Below, in pieces: positions 1 through 11,499 of a stretch of 64,000 bases of DNA; position 1 is the first letter of the stretch; each line of letters starts with the position of its first letter. Source of the DNA: Rhynchospora pubera (lineage: Eukaryota; Streptophyta; Magnoliopsida; Poales; Cyperaceae); assembly GCA_028095005.1 (NCBI GenBank), contig CM051459.1:146280399-146344398 (forward strand), read 5' to 3'. The translations under genes were made by a program, and so were the position numbers. The notes under the pieces are model-generated. The model saw only the letters and a list, made by a program, of their open reading frames with translations. It was not told the origin of the DNA and did not search any database.

Positions 1-1987
1 CAGGTACGATGGGGTAACGTGATTTTCATAAACGCTATATAAATTAAAAGCAACTAACGTTTTATGGCAATACCAGACCAACTACTATATTGATGTAAGA
101 TTTAACGTTATGGCACATACTTTTAGACATGTATCATTTTTTGTACGAATTGGGGTTGGATAAGACGGATCCGCTATGTTGGCCTTTTTTTGTATATAAA
201 GGCGCTAAATTAGTGAAAAAAGATACAGCTTCTACTGTAGCATTTATCATCCCATTATATAGTGTCTCTATGGCACTATCTTATACGCAAATATATATCA
301 CTAATTTTAGATACGTGAGATCTCCACTTATTTTTCCATAACTTGCCTTTCTCAATTTGAATTGGCTGAAAAAAGAAAGATAATAATAATAAAAAAGAAA
401 TTTGTATATCACTTAATATCATTGGATAGAATAATCAGTAAACACATTAAGGGGAATAATCATGATTTGTTTTAAATTTGTAAATCTATTTTTTCCTTAT
501 GTACAACCATATGTCACTATATCAGGCCATTCCGAGTCCAAGGGGACCCACCCGCATCCAAAAAATAATTTGGTGCCTATTTTGACATTATAACAAATTA
601 ACAATATAATGTTTGTTATCAATTACCATATATAATTTCTTTTTTTGTGAATATGCGATGAGCCCTAAACTTTTCAGATTATACATTTTATTCAGATCCA
701 TTTTTCTATGGAAATATGCTATGGAATTAAAACAAGACCTAATTAATAATGAAAATTTTTAGAGCCCTTTCTATTTAGAATTTGCATCTTCAGATTTGAC
801 ATTTTTATATGAAAAGATACGGCCGCGCTTGTATTCTATTTTTGCAAAGTTGCAACGTCTTTTTTTTTTGTCAATTGGATGCGAACGAACCATATAAACT
901 AAGAGGCATACATCATACCTTCAGTTAGTAAAAAATGAGAGTTGTCATTCAATTATTTTAATTTTATGAGTAAAGCTAGAATCAAATATATAGGACGTCC
1001 AACATGATTTGAAAAGTCATCTGTTAAAATTTCAAATGGACGATCCGTATTGCTCAAGATGATATTTATATTAAAATATTATTGAAAATCAAATTTTATA
1101 TTTTTTTAAATTTTCTAATTATTTTTTTTCGAATTTTCAAAACTGAAGGGTTCATAACTTTTTAGATCGACCATTTTCAAAAATTTCCAAAAAATATTAG
1201 AAAAATTTGAAAAAAATATAAAATTTTGTCCCAATGGAAATTTTATTATGAAGAACAATTTGAGCGGTTCGGTTCGGCCATTTTAATCTCAAAAATTAAA
1301 TTTTGTAATGTTGGACGAGTGCTTGTGCCTATTTTAAAAATTGTAATTATTAATTAGAAATGGTATACCGTCACTTCGACACAAATTTTAGTGACTTTAA
1401 ATTGTTATTATGTTCCATAGACATTAATGATGGTGTTTTTTGACAAACAACTTAGATGCTGATAAAACCCTATCCTAATATCAACCTGGAAGACGGAACA
1501 TGCACAAAAAAAATTATATACTGAGAAATATTGCAAAAGGATTAAGGTAACAAAATTTTATTTGAAAAATACTAATTGATCTCATATCACACTCACGCAT
1601 GCATTCAATGTATAACATTATCTTAATTTTTCATTTTAATTAATTATTTAATTAATTTTATTATTATTTTTTACAGAATAAGTCTCCGTCTTGAGTATGA
1701 TCATTGTTCGTTACAACAGTGGAACTAAAGCGAGTCAAGAATTTTATCATGTTGTATTATCTTTTTTCTTTAGATTTAATACTTCTATGCAAAATTTTTT
1801 ATTGAGAAACATATTTATTTTCATAAAATTATTTTTTTAGCTTTTCACATGTCTATTTTTATTGATTCTATTTGTTTAAATCAATACATATTGTGCTATT
1901 TTCAATGTCATCATTACAACGTTGATCTTAAATATTAAAAATATGCATCATATTCATGTCAAATAATATTTTCACATATTAAACTCT
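1..1987. other. AT-rich gene-less stretch, possible Helitron body
   Basis: No convincing gene is visible. The longest reading frame (129-341) has no recognisable motif. The stretch ends directly at a Helitron 3' terminus (2017, + strand), so much of it may be that Helitron's body. The matching 5' end (TC followed by an AT-rich start) was not found and may lie left of the window. A decayed inverted-repeat element lies at about 992-1313. Confidence 0.4.
992..1313. mobile_element. Degenerate inverted-repeat element (MITE-like)
   Basis: The left end (around GGACGTCCAACATGA) and the right end (around ATGTTGGACGAGTGC) are inverted copies sharing CGTCCAACATKA. The next inner blocks, around 1037-1065 and 1245-1290, also match in inverted orientation. 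The core is very A/T rich. No target-site duplication could be fixed, so the exact borders and the superfamily are uncertain. Confidence 0.4.
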
Positions 1988-2017
1988 GCCCGCACATTGA
2001 GCGGGCACTGCTGCTAG
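1988..2017 (+). mobile_element. Helitron 3' terminus, family I
   Basis: A 19-nt hairpin (1988-2006, arms GCCCGC/GCGGGC) is followed by a short spacer and CTAG (2014-2017), with host T at 2018. This is the standard Helitron 3' end. Its arms and spacer resemble those of the Helitron ending at 31757, and the hairpins of the minus-strand Helitrons at 9499, 35237 and 56142. The 5' end is not located. Confidence 0.8.
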
Positions 2018-2429
2018 TATATATAATAATTGACTAGAACTAGAAGAAGACCAAGTCTAAGATAACTAGTTACTACTTACTAGTATTAGATCAAGCACCA
2101 TATCTGGTCTGTTTGGGAGTCTGAGACTGAGAGTCGGCTGGTTTAAAATGTTTTGTCTAGTAATGAAAATCAGACTCAAATTGCTTCACTCAATATTAAC
2201 TTTTTATTAGTTTTAATCAGCTGTATTGTTTTACACGTCATTGTTTAGGTTCATAATATTTAAAAAATAAACAAATTATTCAATCAAGAGAAAAGTAGAG
2301 CCGACGGTCAGCCGCATCATCTTTTGGTTTTTTGCATATTTATTAATTAATTAATTCGAGCGAAGTCGATCGTGTTTCTTTCTTTTTTCTATTTGCTCTT
2401 TGACCTATCTACTTTGCTCCCCACTCCAT

Positions 2430-2591
2430 GGGTGTGTTTGGATAGTTGGAAGAAAAAAGAAGAAGAAAGAAGAAGAAGAAAAAAAATTATAAACAATTCA
2501 AATTCTTCACAAAGTTACACACTTTCCAATACTTTTTTCCACTTCTTCCCTTTCTTCCCTTCTTCCCACACCTATCCAAACGCACGCACCC
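2430..2591. mobile_element. Tourist-like MITE, copy-specific insertion
   Basis: This 162-bp element has terminal inverted repeats (GGGTGTGTTTGGATAG at the left; the inverse of CTATCCAAACGCACGCACCC at the right) and a 3-bp flanking duplication, CAT, at 2427-2429 and 2592-2594. Unit B has the uninterrupted site near 16335-16355. TIR style and 3-bp duplication fit a PIF/Harbinger (Tourist) MITE, although CAT is not the usual TWA target. Confidence 0.75.
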
Positions 2592-2763
2592 CATAATATA
2601 TGGCATAATAGTTGTGGTAAACAGTAAGTTGTATACTCCCAAGTCCCAAATAAGAAATTCTGTTTACCTTCCATTTCCCCCTTAAAAATTGCTGAAACAT
2701 AAAATAATTTCATTAAGACGGCGACGGCGGAGGGAGATTTATGTTTTTATGTAAGTTATATAA

Positions 2764-2930
2764 GGGCTGTTTGGATTGAAGTGGGAATTTGAAAACTTTT
2801 CTATTTTTTAGACATAAATTTATTATAAACAATCTAAATTCTTCACAAAGTTACATACTTTCTAATAAATTTATGTCTAGGAATAGAAAATTTTCAAAAT
2901 TCTCCAAATTTCTAAGCGATCCAAACGGCC
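2764..2930. mobile_element. Tourist-like MITE with long TIRs
   Basis: The ends are GGGCTGTTTGGAT and ATCCAAACGGCC. Inverted similarity extends about 60 bp inward on each side, so most of the element can fold into a hairpin. Flanking triplets are TAA and TCA. It shares an internal block (TTCTTCACAAAGTTACA) with the MITE at 2430-2591, so the two are probably relatives. Confidence 0.7.
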
Positions 2931-3242
2931 TCATTTATAATGAATATTTGTTTATGGAATAAGGAGAAAGAAGAATTAACTTATATTTATACACAAGTTA
3001 ATGGGTAGATGAGAGTATGAATAGGAGGACAACTGCTCTTTTACTTTTTTTATTCATTTTCTTGTGCGTGGGATCCACTTTCATAAGTTATAGTTATACC
3101 ATCAAATTTGATGTTATAACTTGTGCCTCTTATGTAATTTTATTCCAGGTGCGTTTGGCTACATAAAGTGGAATAAAATGGTCTTTTGCTTTGTTATTCC
3201 ATAACTAAAAAAAAATTCTTTATCAAAATCTCATTTTTTTTA

Positions 3243-3676
3243 GAGCAAAATTCTGCTACTAACATTTTGGTTGCCCCGAAATACCAACATTTTGCTATTA
3301 AGTTATTTTTTTCAAATTTTAAAATTCAAACGTTTAATCCAAACCGTTGATCTTATTTAGTTTAACAAGCGATGCATTTTCATATAAGTTTTGTAAATTT
3401 TAGAATTTATTTGATACTCGATCAATAGATAGAAAAAACAAACGAACCTTGTTAATTATGATAGATTCGTTCTAATACGTTCATGTTTTAGCATTCGATC
3501 AAGCATCAAATAAATTTCAAAATTTACAAAATTCATATGAAAGTGTATCGCTCGTTAAATTAAATAAGATCAACAGTTTGGATTAGACGTTTGAATTTTA
3601 AAATTTGAAAAAATAACTTAAAAGCAAAATATTGGCATTTGGGGGCAACCAAAATGTTGGTAGCAAAACCTTACTC
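3243..3676. mobile_element. Foldback-type MITE with ~180-bp arms
   Basis: The left arm starts GAGCAAAATTCTGCTACTAA and the right arm is its inverted, diverged copy ending near TAGCAAAACCTTACTC. Arms continue inward through the blocks around ACGTTTAATCCAAAC and its inverse. The whole 434 bp folds back on itself around a loop near 3430-3490. It appears to sit inside another AT-rich element (about 3145-3830). No coding capacity. Confidence 0.7.
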
Positions 3677-3887
3677 TTTTTTTTTAACATGTAATTCATT
3701 TTATTTCATTTTGTTGGAAATTTTTATTATCAAAATGAACGAATTTAGTATCATTTAATTAGAATTTTTAGATAATTGGATCAACCAAATCTTGTGAAAT
3801 TAATTGAAATGAAATAAAATGAAATCAGGAATTATAAGTGTCATCGGCAAATATATCATCCCAGCTATCGCTGCTATGTGTTACAAA

Positions 3888-4460
3888 TGTTCAGTTTAAT
3901 AATAAGAAGTGTTCAGTTTAATAATAATAAAAAATGTTCAGTTTAATGCGTCAAAATCGCGCTAGAGTCAGAGTCGCGCGTGGTCAAGAGGTGCGCTAGG
4001 AGGCAGGGATAGAATCGGAAAAAATTTAATTTGAACCGGATCGGTTCATATCCAATTCTAATTTTTACATGTATTTTTTGTTCGGTTCGTGACCCCTTCG
4101 CTTGGTTTTTTTTCTTATAACAGTTGTATTTATGTTGCAACTAACTGAACATTCATACTTATTAAACTGAACATTTGTACTTATTAACTGAACATTCGTA
4201 CTTACTAAACTAAAAATTTATACTTAGTTAATAAAATAAACATGTTTGCTCATAACATTTATATTTTCTGTTGCAACTAACTGAACAGTTCTACTCAATT
4301 AACTGAACATTTGTATTGATCAAACTGAACTTTTGGCAAAAAAAAAAAATCAAAATGAACATATTTGGTCTGGCGAACACTTATAAAATAATGAACAATT
4401 CTACTACAAAGTGAACATTTGTGCATATTAAAGTGAACACTTATAATAATTAACTGAACA
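3888..4460. repeat. Degenerate GTTCA/TGAAC short-repeat block
   Basis: TGTTCAGTTTAATAATAA recurs at 3888-3945, and its inverted form (ACTGAACATTYGTACTTATTA) recurs about ten times at 4138-4460. A looser TGTTCATTT-rich block lies at 16725-16870 upstream of the second dioxygenase gene. This looks like a decayed low-complexity repeat upstream of the gene. A regulatory role cannot be shown. Confidence 0.5.
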
Positions 4461-4635
4461 AAAAATACGCGCTGGATGAGTAAAGGGATCAGAGCGCTAC
4501 TTGAGGCGCTGTGCAGCGCCATAGCTCGGATGACAGAGGGAATCATTAATTGGCAGAGGATGTGATTCCACGGGCGAGGGCGGAGGGAATCATTAATCAT
4601 CAATCAAGCCCGTGGTTTTGCAAATACCTTCCCCT

Positions 4636-4639
<4 letters not shown>

Positions 4640-4676
<37 letters not shown>
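4640..4676 (+). repeat. (CT)n microsatellite in 5' leader of dioxygenase 1
   Basis: About 18 CT units end 35 bp before the start codon at 4712. Pyrimidine-rich CT tracts in this position are common in plant promoters and leaders. The paralogue has only a short CTCCTCCTCTC tract at 18270-18285, so leader architecture differs between the copies. Confidence 0.85.
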
Positions 4677-4679
<3 letters not shown>

Positions 4680-4711
4680 CACACGCACCTTCGCACTCAC
4701 TACTCATCACC

Positions 4712-6733
4712 ATGGAAGCAGCTTTACCTCCTCCTCCCCTTCCTCAGAGAGTTCAAATCCTTTCCGAATCAGGCCTCGCCAATCTCCCATCCTCCTACAT
4801 CCAACCCCCCTCTCTCCGCCCCCAACCCCACTCCCACTCCCACTCCCACGTGGCACCGCCCGGGCCGTCCATACCCACCATCGACCTCTCCTCATCCGAT
4901 CCGGCTCCCCAAGTACGCCGTGCGTGCGCCGAATGGGGCGCTTTCCACGTCATCAACCACGGCGTGCCACCTTCCCTCCTCAACGAGATGAGGTCGGTCG
5001 GGGTTAAATTCTTCGAATCCCCCATGGAACAGAAGACGAGGTTCGGTTGCGACCTGGTCGTGGGCCCCGCTGCTCAGGGCTACGGAAGCAGAATGCTCGC
5101 CAGGGATGACACCGTCCTGGACTGGAGAGATTATTTCGATCACCATACTTTGCCACTGGACAGGAGAGATCCCACCAAGTGGCCTGATTTTATCCCCAAT
5201 TACAGGTTAACAATTTGAATTTCTGATGTTATCTTATTGACCAAATCATGTATACAAAATTTCTCAATTCTTACTTTGTGTCAATTATAAGAACAATTAT
5301 ACATGTTACTATGTTACAATTTTTAATTTCGTTAATAGTGTTAGTGTGGTTTAAATGTGGTTTTGAACATTTTAATGAGCAGAAGAAACTTACCCTACTA
5401 GTACACATTATTATCCTAGGGAAGTGGTCACCCAGTACAGCAATGAAATGGAACGCCTTGCCAAACGACTCCTTTCCATCATCTCTCAGAGTTTAAACCT
5501 TCCACCGTCATACATTCAGGACGCAGTTGGGGACGTGTATCAAAACATAACTGTGAGTTTCTACCCCCCGTGCCCCCGGCCTGACCTTGCATTGGGTCTA
5601 CAGGCACACTCTGACATGGGAGCAATTACATTGTTGATACAAGACGATGTAGGAGGCTTGGAGGTACTTAAGGATGACCAGTGGGTCCTGGTGCAACCTC
5701 TCGAAGATGCAATCGTGGTTATTTTGGCCGATATGACCGAGGTACTTGGCTATTATTAATTTATTATTATTATGGGCAATTTGCTAGGAAGTGTTGCATC
5801 ATTGATAAGTTGATCATAGATGCATTAAAAGACATTCCAAGTGAAATCAACTTATTTGGTTTGGGATGACTGTTCAGACTGTCATATGCTGACAATAATT
5901 GATGCTGTTAATGTTGTTTGGATTCTTTGGAAAGTAATACCCTAACAGTTCTCATACTTCAAGGGTTGAACCCATTATAATTAGTGTGCCCAAATGTTTT
6001 GACAAATTTGCAAACTACACCCAACTGTTAAATTAAGTTGAGCGAAATTTTGTGTAATCTGATAACTGTAGAAATTTTTGTATCTTTATCAGTCCTGTTG
6101 CAAAGTTTGTCCTTCTAATAAATAGATTATTTTTATCAGAAAGCGCAAAGGAGTTGTATTTCTGTCATCATAATAAATCACGGATGCAGTTTATCTTCTC
6201 TAGACTGGATGTATTCTTTACAAAAGAAATTGACATTGGATAACTAATTTCAATGCTGTACATATATTTTGCGCTGTGAATTGTATAACCACTTTGCAAA
6301 GGTGCAATTAACGTCTGGAGATAGTGCCTAGATTCTTCCAAATTTGAATAGTTCCTTTTCATTTCTTTCTTCTTGGGCATGTTACCATTCACAGGCCAGA
6401 TTTTGACTATCAAGCGAACATTGTTGGTCTTAAGCTGCCAGCATTTGTTACCAGTTATCTCACTGTTTCTTAAAAACTTATCTGCAGATTATGACCAACG
6501 GTGCTTATAAGAGCTCAGTGCATCGCGCACTGGTAAATGCCAACAAGGCACGCTTGTCAGTGGCAACATTTTATGACCCATCAAAGGTCTGTAAAATATA
6601 TCCTGCACCTCCGCTCATAACAGCAGAAAATCGTGCAATGTATAAAGAAATAGTGTATGGGGATTTTGTCAAGTCATGGTATGGCCAAGGTCCTGAAGGC
6701 AAGCGAAACATTGATGCCCTACTTATCCAATAA
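4712..6733 (+). CDS. 2-oxoglutarate/Fe(II)-dependent dioxygenase, copy 1 (3 exons)
   Basis: Intact gene: exons 4712-5205, 5420-5741 and 6488-6733 join in frame through GT-AG introns to give 353 aa, the usual size for plant DOXC-class soluble 2OG dioxygenases. The N-terminal half (DIOX_N) shows the linker LPSSYIQPPSLRP, the motif IPTIDL, and EWGAFHVINHG. The catalytic jelly-roll has the iron triad H228, D230 (in AHSDMGA) and H284 (in VHRALV), and the 2OG-binding pair R294-x-S296. Such enzymes oxidise small molecules (flavonoids, hormones, terpenoids); the substrate cannot be predicted, and flavonol synthase-like or hormone-inactivating relatives are equally possible. The start is the first ATG after a long CT tract; the frame stays open upstream but has no earlier ATG. 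Exon 1 is much more GC-rich than exons 2 and 3. A tandem paralogue lies at 18337. Confidence 0.92.
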
Positions 6734-7174
6734 TGTGCATTATTTCATTCTTTTCTTTTTCTTCTGAATAAGTTATGCAACTAATGCAAGATGTAAATGA
6801 GACAGTTTCCAAGAGTTTCTCTCGGCCCAAAATTGGTATTAGAAATTTAGAATGTTTTTAGGGCCTTGAATGGCTGAAAGTCTGAAACCTATCACTCTGG
6901 TAATTTCGTCAAGATTTTGCTTGCTATATGCACGGAAATGCAATTGTCAAAAAGTTAATCCCACATTATTCAGTTATTCAGTCGTATTCTTTGATTTTGA
7001 TCATAGACTATCGAAGCATCCTGTACAGCACCATTAGTCCATTACCTACGGGCTTCCACCTTCACACACACACACACACAAGAAAAAGAAAAAAAATAGT
7101 GTTGGTTTAAACAATTAACTCTTAATTTGCCGATTTACAAAACAACACCAAACCCTATTCTAACATTTCTTTAG
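6734..7174. other. 3' flank of dioxygenase 1
   Basis: Non-coding, with T-rich 3'-UTR-like sequence after the stop and a short CA repeat near 7066-7080. It is absent from unit B, where the stop codon is followed almost at once by the sequence found here at 9336. So 6734-9335 is either an insertion in unit A or a loss from unit B. Confidence 0.5.
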
Positions 7175-9312
7175 TGTTTGCTTAGCTATATTTTGTGAAG
7201 ATGGCTTAAAGCAAGTATAGCTCAGGCTTTGGGACTTCAAGAGGATAACTTTTACTTGCTAGGATAAGCTTTAGTTAGGTCTTTTAAGCTTTAATTGTAA
7301 TCCAAATCGTTTTGTTGACAAAATGCTGGTTTTCAGTACCAGTGCGTTGTCTAACGCAAGAATTGCGTTAGACAACGCACCAGTATTGTGCTGAACTTCA
7401 ATTTCGTTGTGTTTTCAAAAATTTCGTTGTGTTTTCAAAAGACAGTGCGTTACACAACGCTCCAGTACGTTGTGCAACGCACATGGAAAGTTATATAACG
7501 CATCACCTCCTTTATTTCTGCGCTGGAGTTTTTCGACTCATTTTTTAGCCAAACTTCCATGCATTTAATGACATTTAATGAGGCGTTGTATAACGGACTA
7601 AGGCGTCATATAACGCGCTTTTTTAAGCTTTAATTGTAATCCAAATCGTTTTGCTGACAAAATGCTGGTTTTCAGTACCAGTGCGTTGTATAACGCAAGA
7701 ATCGCGTTAGACAACGCACCAGTACTGTGCTGAACTTCAATTTCATTGTGTTTTTCAAACGACTGTGCGTTACACAACGCTCCAGTGCGTTGTGCAACGC
7801 ACATGGAAAGTTATATAACGCATCACCTCCGTTGTGTAACGCAAACCTTCGTTTTTCAAAACAGAGCGTTACACAACACTTTGTACGTTGCACAACGCTC
7901 CTTTGTTTCTGCGTTGGAGTTTTTCGACTCATTTTTGAGCCAAACTTCCATGCATTTAATGACATTTAATGAGGCGTTGTATAACAGACCAAGGCGTCAT
8001 ATAACGCGCCTTTGATCCTTTCTCCCTTGTGCAGATCTTTACGCATCATGTAATGCGTCGCCACGTTACACGACGCGTCTGACACCTTTTCTAGCCGTTG
8101 AGTTTGTTTTTGTTGAAGCGTTTCATAACGGATCCCTTGCGTTGAGCAACGCTCTGACAACTCAAACGGATACCTTATCCGTTCTGTTTTATTTCAACGG
8201 TCATCTGTGCGTTACACAACGTCCTATTGCATTGTGCAACGCACTGATAACGGTTAGTTCAGCTTTTTGTCCCGTTTATAATGGCTAGTTGTGCGTTGCA
8301 CAACGCAATCTTTGCGTCGTGTAACGCACTGGGTATTTCTGAGTTGATTTGCTCAACGCAATCTTTGCTCAACGCACTAAATCATTCTTTCTCCCTTGTG
8401 CAGATCTTTACGCATCATGTAATGCGTCGCCACGTTACACGACGCGTCTGACACCTTTTCTAGCCGTTGAGTTTGTCTTTGTTGAAGCGTTTCATAACGG
8501 GTCCCTTACGTTGAGCAACGCTCTGACAACTCAAACGGATACCTTATCCGTTCTTTTTTATTTCAACGGTCATCTGTGCGTTACACAACGTCCTATTGCA
8601 TTGTGCAACGCACTGATAACGGTTAGTTCGACTTTTTGTCCCGTTTATAATGGCTAGTTGTGCATTGCACAACGCAATCTTTGCGTCGTGTAACGCACTG
8701 GGTATTTCTGAGTTGATTTGGAGCTGATTATATCATTCCCTCTTTGCGTCGTGTAACTCTATTTATACCATTCCCTTAGAAACTAATTTGACACTTTTGC
8801 TAGCTTGCTAAATCATTCTTTCTGAGCTCCAATCAACCAGTTCTAATACCCTCTTGTCTTTGAGCATTTAATTAGCAAAATCATTTGAGATTAGAGTGCA
8901 TATACCAAACCCTAAGTCCAATTGTGAGATCTTTTGAGTGTTTTGGTTGGAGCCTCAAATCAAATTGAGATTTGTGTTGTTTATTGGAGTTAGGCCGATC
9001 TACCTTGAGTGAAATTGTAACAAGGTGATTCGGTTCGGAATTGTAGAAACGTTCTTTATGGAATTGAATGGAGCGCGTCCTTTGGTGGTTGCGAAACTCC
9101 TGGAGACGTACGACTAAGGCTAACCTTTCCTAGCGGGTCGGAACTCCGTAATATATCGCGTGTCAATTCTTTTTTCTTTCTCTCTATTTACTTGCATTTG
9201 TTTTGTGTTGTGACTAGACCACATTTGAATTGAACCAAAAATTACCATAACAGTTTAGGAAATCAAGTTTGTGCCTATTCACCCCTCTATGTCTTTTTTT
9301 TAAGGGACAACA
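7175..9312 (+). mobile_element. LTR-like repeat rich in paired GCGTTG/CAACGC palindromes, copy 1
   Basis: It begins near TGTTTGC and ends near GGGACAACA; the last 400 bp (around 8990-9310) has the look of a copia-type LTR end. It matches 37437-38876 in the same order. The body carries many palindromes of the type GCGTTGNNCAACGC, often in pairs about 6-10 nt apart (7341-7382, 7443-7482, 7768-7802, 8207-8247, 8290-8330). Internal tandem duplications enlarge it. No protein domain and no matching second LTR were found, so solo LTR or non-autonomous element is an inference. A clean target-site duplication was not seen. Confidence 0.6.
8017..8720 (+). repeat. Tandem duplication, 369-bp period
   Basis: Block 8017-8351 is repeated at 8386-8720 with a handful of differences; CTCCCTTGTG falls at 8022 and at 8391. 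A second tandem pair with a 339-bp period lies just before (about 7291-7620 and 7630-8012). Both units are made of the GCGTTG/CAACGC palindromes, so the array seems to have grown by unequal exchange between them. Confidence 0.85.
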
Positions 9313-9498
9313 AATAGCACCATTATAAATTTATAATGAGCCTGCCAGTTCACTCCTTTACAACCCCTGGACACATTCGGTTTTCTGAATTTACTTGTCA
9401 GTCATTATTAATAAAATCCGGAGTTGTGTTTTTTTTTTTCCTTTTTCCTAATCGACAACGGATAGGTCGAAACTCCTCTGAGACGACTAGATACAAGA
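9313..9498. other. Duplication remnant downstream of dioxygenase 1
   Basis: Non-coding. 9336-9498 matches unit B at 20548-20684 and continues at 25979-26085. It contains the undisturbed version of the site where the Helitron 20685-25978 entered unit B (TTAA^TAAAAT near 9408-9415). It ends at a Helitron 3' terminus in minus orientation. Confidence 0.75.
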
Positions 9499-10619
9499 CT
9501 AGCATATACGCCCACCCAATGTGTGGGCAAAAAAATATTTAAATATGTTGGTTAAAATATATCATGTTTCTTTGTTACGGCATGCAATGAATACTAATTA
9601 ATAACATTATTGTGCATGAATTTGTTTTGATTTAATTAATTAAAAGTATTGTTGTGCATAACCCTCAGCATCTTTGTTAACATCCATATTCTCAATTGTA
9701 AAAATATTTTCGTCATACCACACAACAACAAACTGGCATGAAGCAAGCAAAAGAAAATAACTAAATTAATAACATAAGCAAAAAGAACGACTAAATGATT
9801 GAGAATTGTCTCGAACTTTTACATAATAGGATGTTCTATAAATTAAGAACAAAAAGCAACATAGTACAATTACCCTCTGAAGAGTATGTTACTTGAGCAA
9901 GTACACAACAGATTCAACCATCTTTTATATAAAATAAAGATGCAAAATTTTCATACAGCTATGCGGTACAACTAATCATTGTGTCGTTGAACATAAAATG
10001 TGTCTAACTTACTCATCCCAGAAAAAAAAAAATCATGACAGCTCCTAATAGAGGTGCCAGAAGACATGCCCACCTGAAATTGGTAGTCCACAAGAATTTT
10101 GTTGAGCTAAAAAATAGTGTGTTGAACATCAGTATTCTCGCGGTATGGAGGCTCAATCAGGTGGGATCTCCACAAGCCTGTTGGTACAGGCTATTGCCAT
10201 CAGAACAACACACATATACACTTACACATCAATCAAAAAAATATATATTGCAAAAGGATCCAATTATCAACTTCTTTTCAACAAAAAGTTCAAAATCTAA
10301 ACTTCAAAATTAGTCGTGATAGAATAATAGATTGTTTGTTCATAAACAATATTAATATGCTCTATTGGAGGTATCTCCTCGTTTGTTCCCTTAAATTAAA
10401 TAAAAAGGACATTAATTGATCAGGCCTCTTATATATATTAATATGCCCTATATTATTTCAAAAATTAATATTTCTAAATAAAACTCACAAGTGAAATCCT
10501 ATTTACCCTGAGAGGTCAAAAGTAGTAAACAAATCATGCCTTGCGAAAAAAGTTAAGATAAAAAATAGAAAATTGACATTAAAGTTTATACCAGTGCAGT
10601 TAAGTGTGCCATAGTTCTC

Positions 10620-10727
10620 AAAACGGACCATCTCTCTATGAAAGTCGAATTTGTCCTTCGGCATTCATCAACTCCTTCAATTTCTTTCCCACAACTTTTC
10701 TTACCTGGTCCTGTAATTCCTGCACAA
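10620..10727 (-). pseudogene. Unrecognised captured exon-like fragment
   Basis: On the minus strand one frame reads as a charged helical segment (LQELQDQVRKVVGKKLKEL, then LMNAEGQIR) before a stop. Composition differs from the surrounding AT-rich DNA and the piece lies inside the Helitron that starts at 9499, so a captured exon is likely. The source gene was not recognised. Confidence 0.3.
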
Positions 10728-11499
10728 ACAAAACTAACATCATTAAGGGAAATCACGAATTAGGTCCTCTTTACTAAAGCAACACTTTTTAAAAATTATG
10801 CAATCAGTCAAGATGAATAACATGATAGAGGCTCAAATCATTGGGCGATTTGGGTCATATATAGAGAGAAAAAATTAAATTTTGCAATCGAATTAAAAAA
10901 GGGTGTAATTAAGAAATGATAGAACATCCAACAGATGACATGCCTATGAGCAAGAGTAGTCGTGTGGAAAATTCAACCACATAGAAGAAGCCATGAATAA
11001 TCTATAAAATAACAGACAACGTCGCCACCCTAAGCCTCAATTGATTTTTGTTTAAACAATCATCTCTTTCATCCCATCAAAGGGTCCAACATCGTTCTTA
11101 TGGCATACAACGTTTCTTGATTTCTTCTCATTTGGCAATTTTAGTAGTGCTCCATCACATACCGACCAGCCTTTGTAAGCTTTGCATATTTAAGTTTCAA
11201 AATTTTCATAATCCTAAACTAAAGATAACTCACATCATAAAGAGGTTTCCCATCAACCACAACCCAAGAAACATAGCATCAGTTTTTGCTGCACATTCCA
11301 GTTCAAACTGAAAAAGAAAGAGAAGGAAAATTAGCACCTCCAGCAATTCACATATGTATGAATTTGGGTTAAGCTCGACATATACCTATTAATTTGGCAG
11401 ATAGATGCTAAAATTGAAGGGTCTTGTTGTAATTGGAAAGTGGGAAGAAATTGAAAAGGTGGAGGTTAATTATAAATTAGAAGTTATAGCTTTATTTAC

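Noticed and set aside
129..341. 70-codon open frame at the left edge
   Set aside because: No motif, no splice or promoter context, and it lies in AT-rich DNA ending at a Helitron terminus.
4550..4711. Possible N-terminal extension of dioxygenase 1
   Set aside because: The frame is open upstream of the ATG but has no ATG, and the extension would be coded by the CT microsatellite. The first ATG at 4712 gives the normal family length.
8349..8657. 102-codon frame in the palindrome array
   Set aside because: It follows the tandem repeat unit and its protein is only a translation of the dyads; the same holds for the frames at 7598-8160.
7320..8700. CRISPR-like array
   Set aside because: Repeats are imperfect palindromes with variable spacing in a plant transposon, with no constant repeat-spacer unit.
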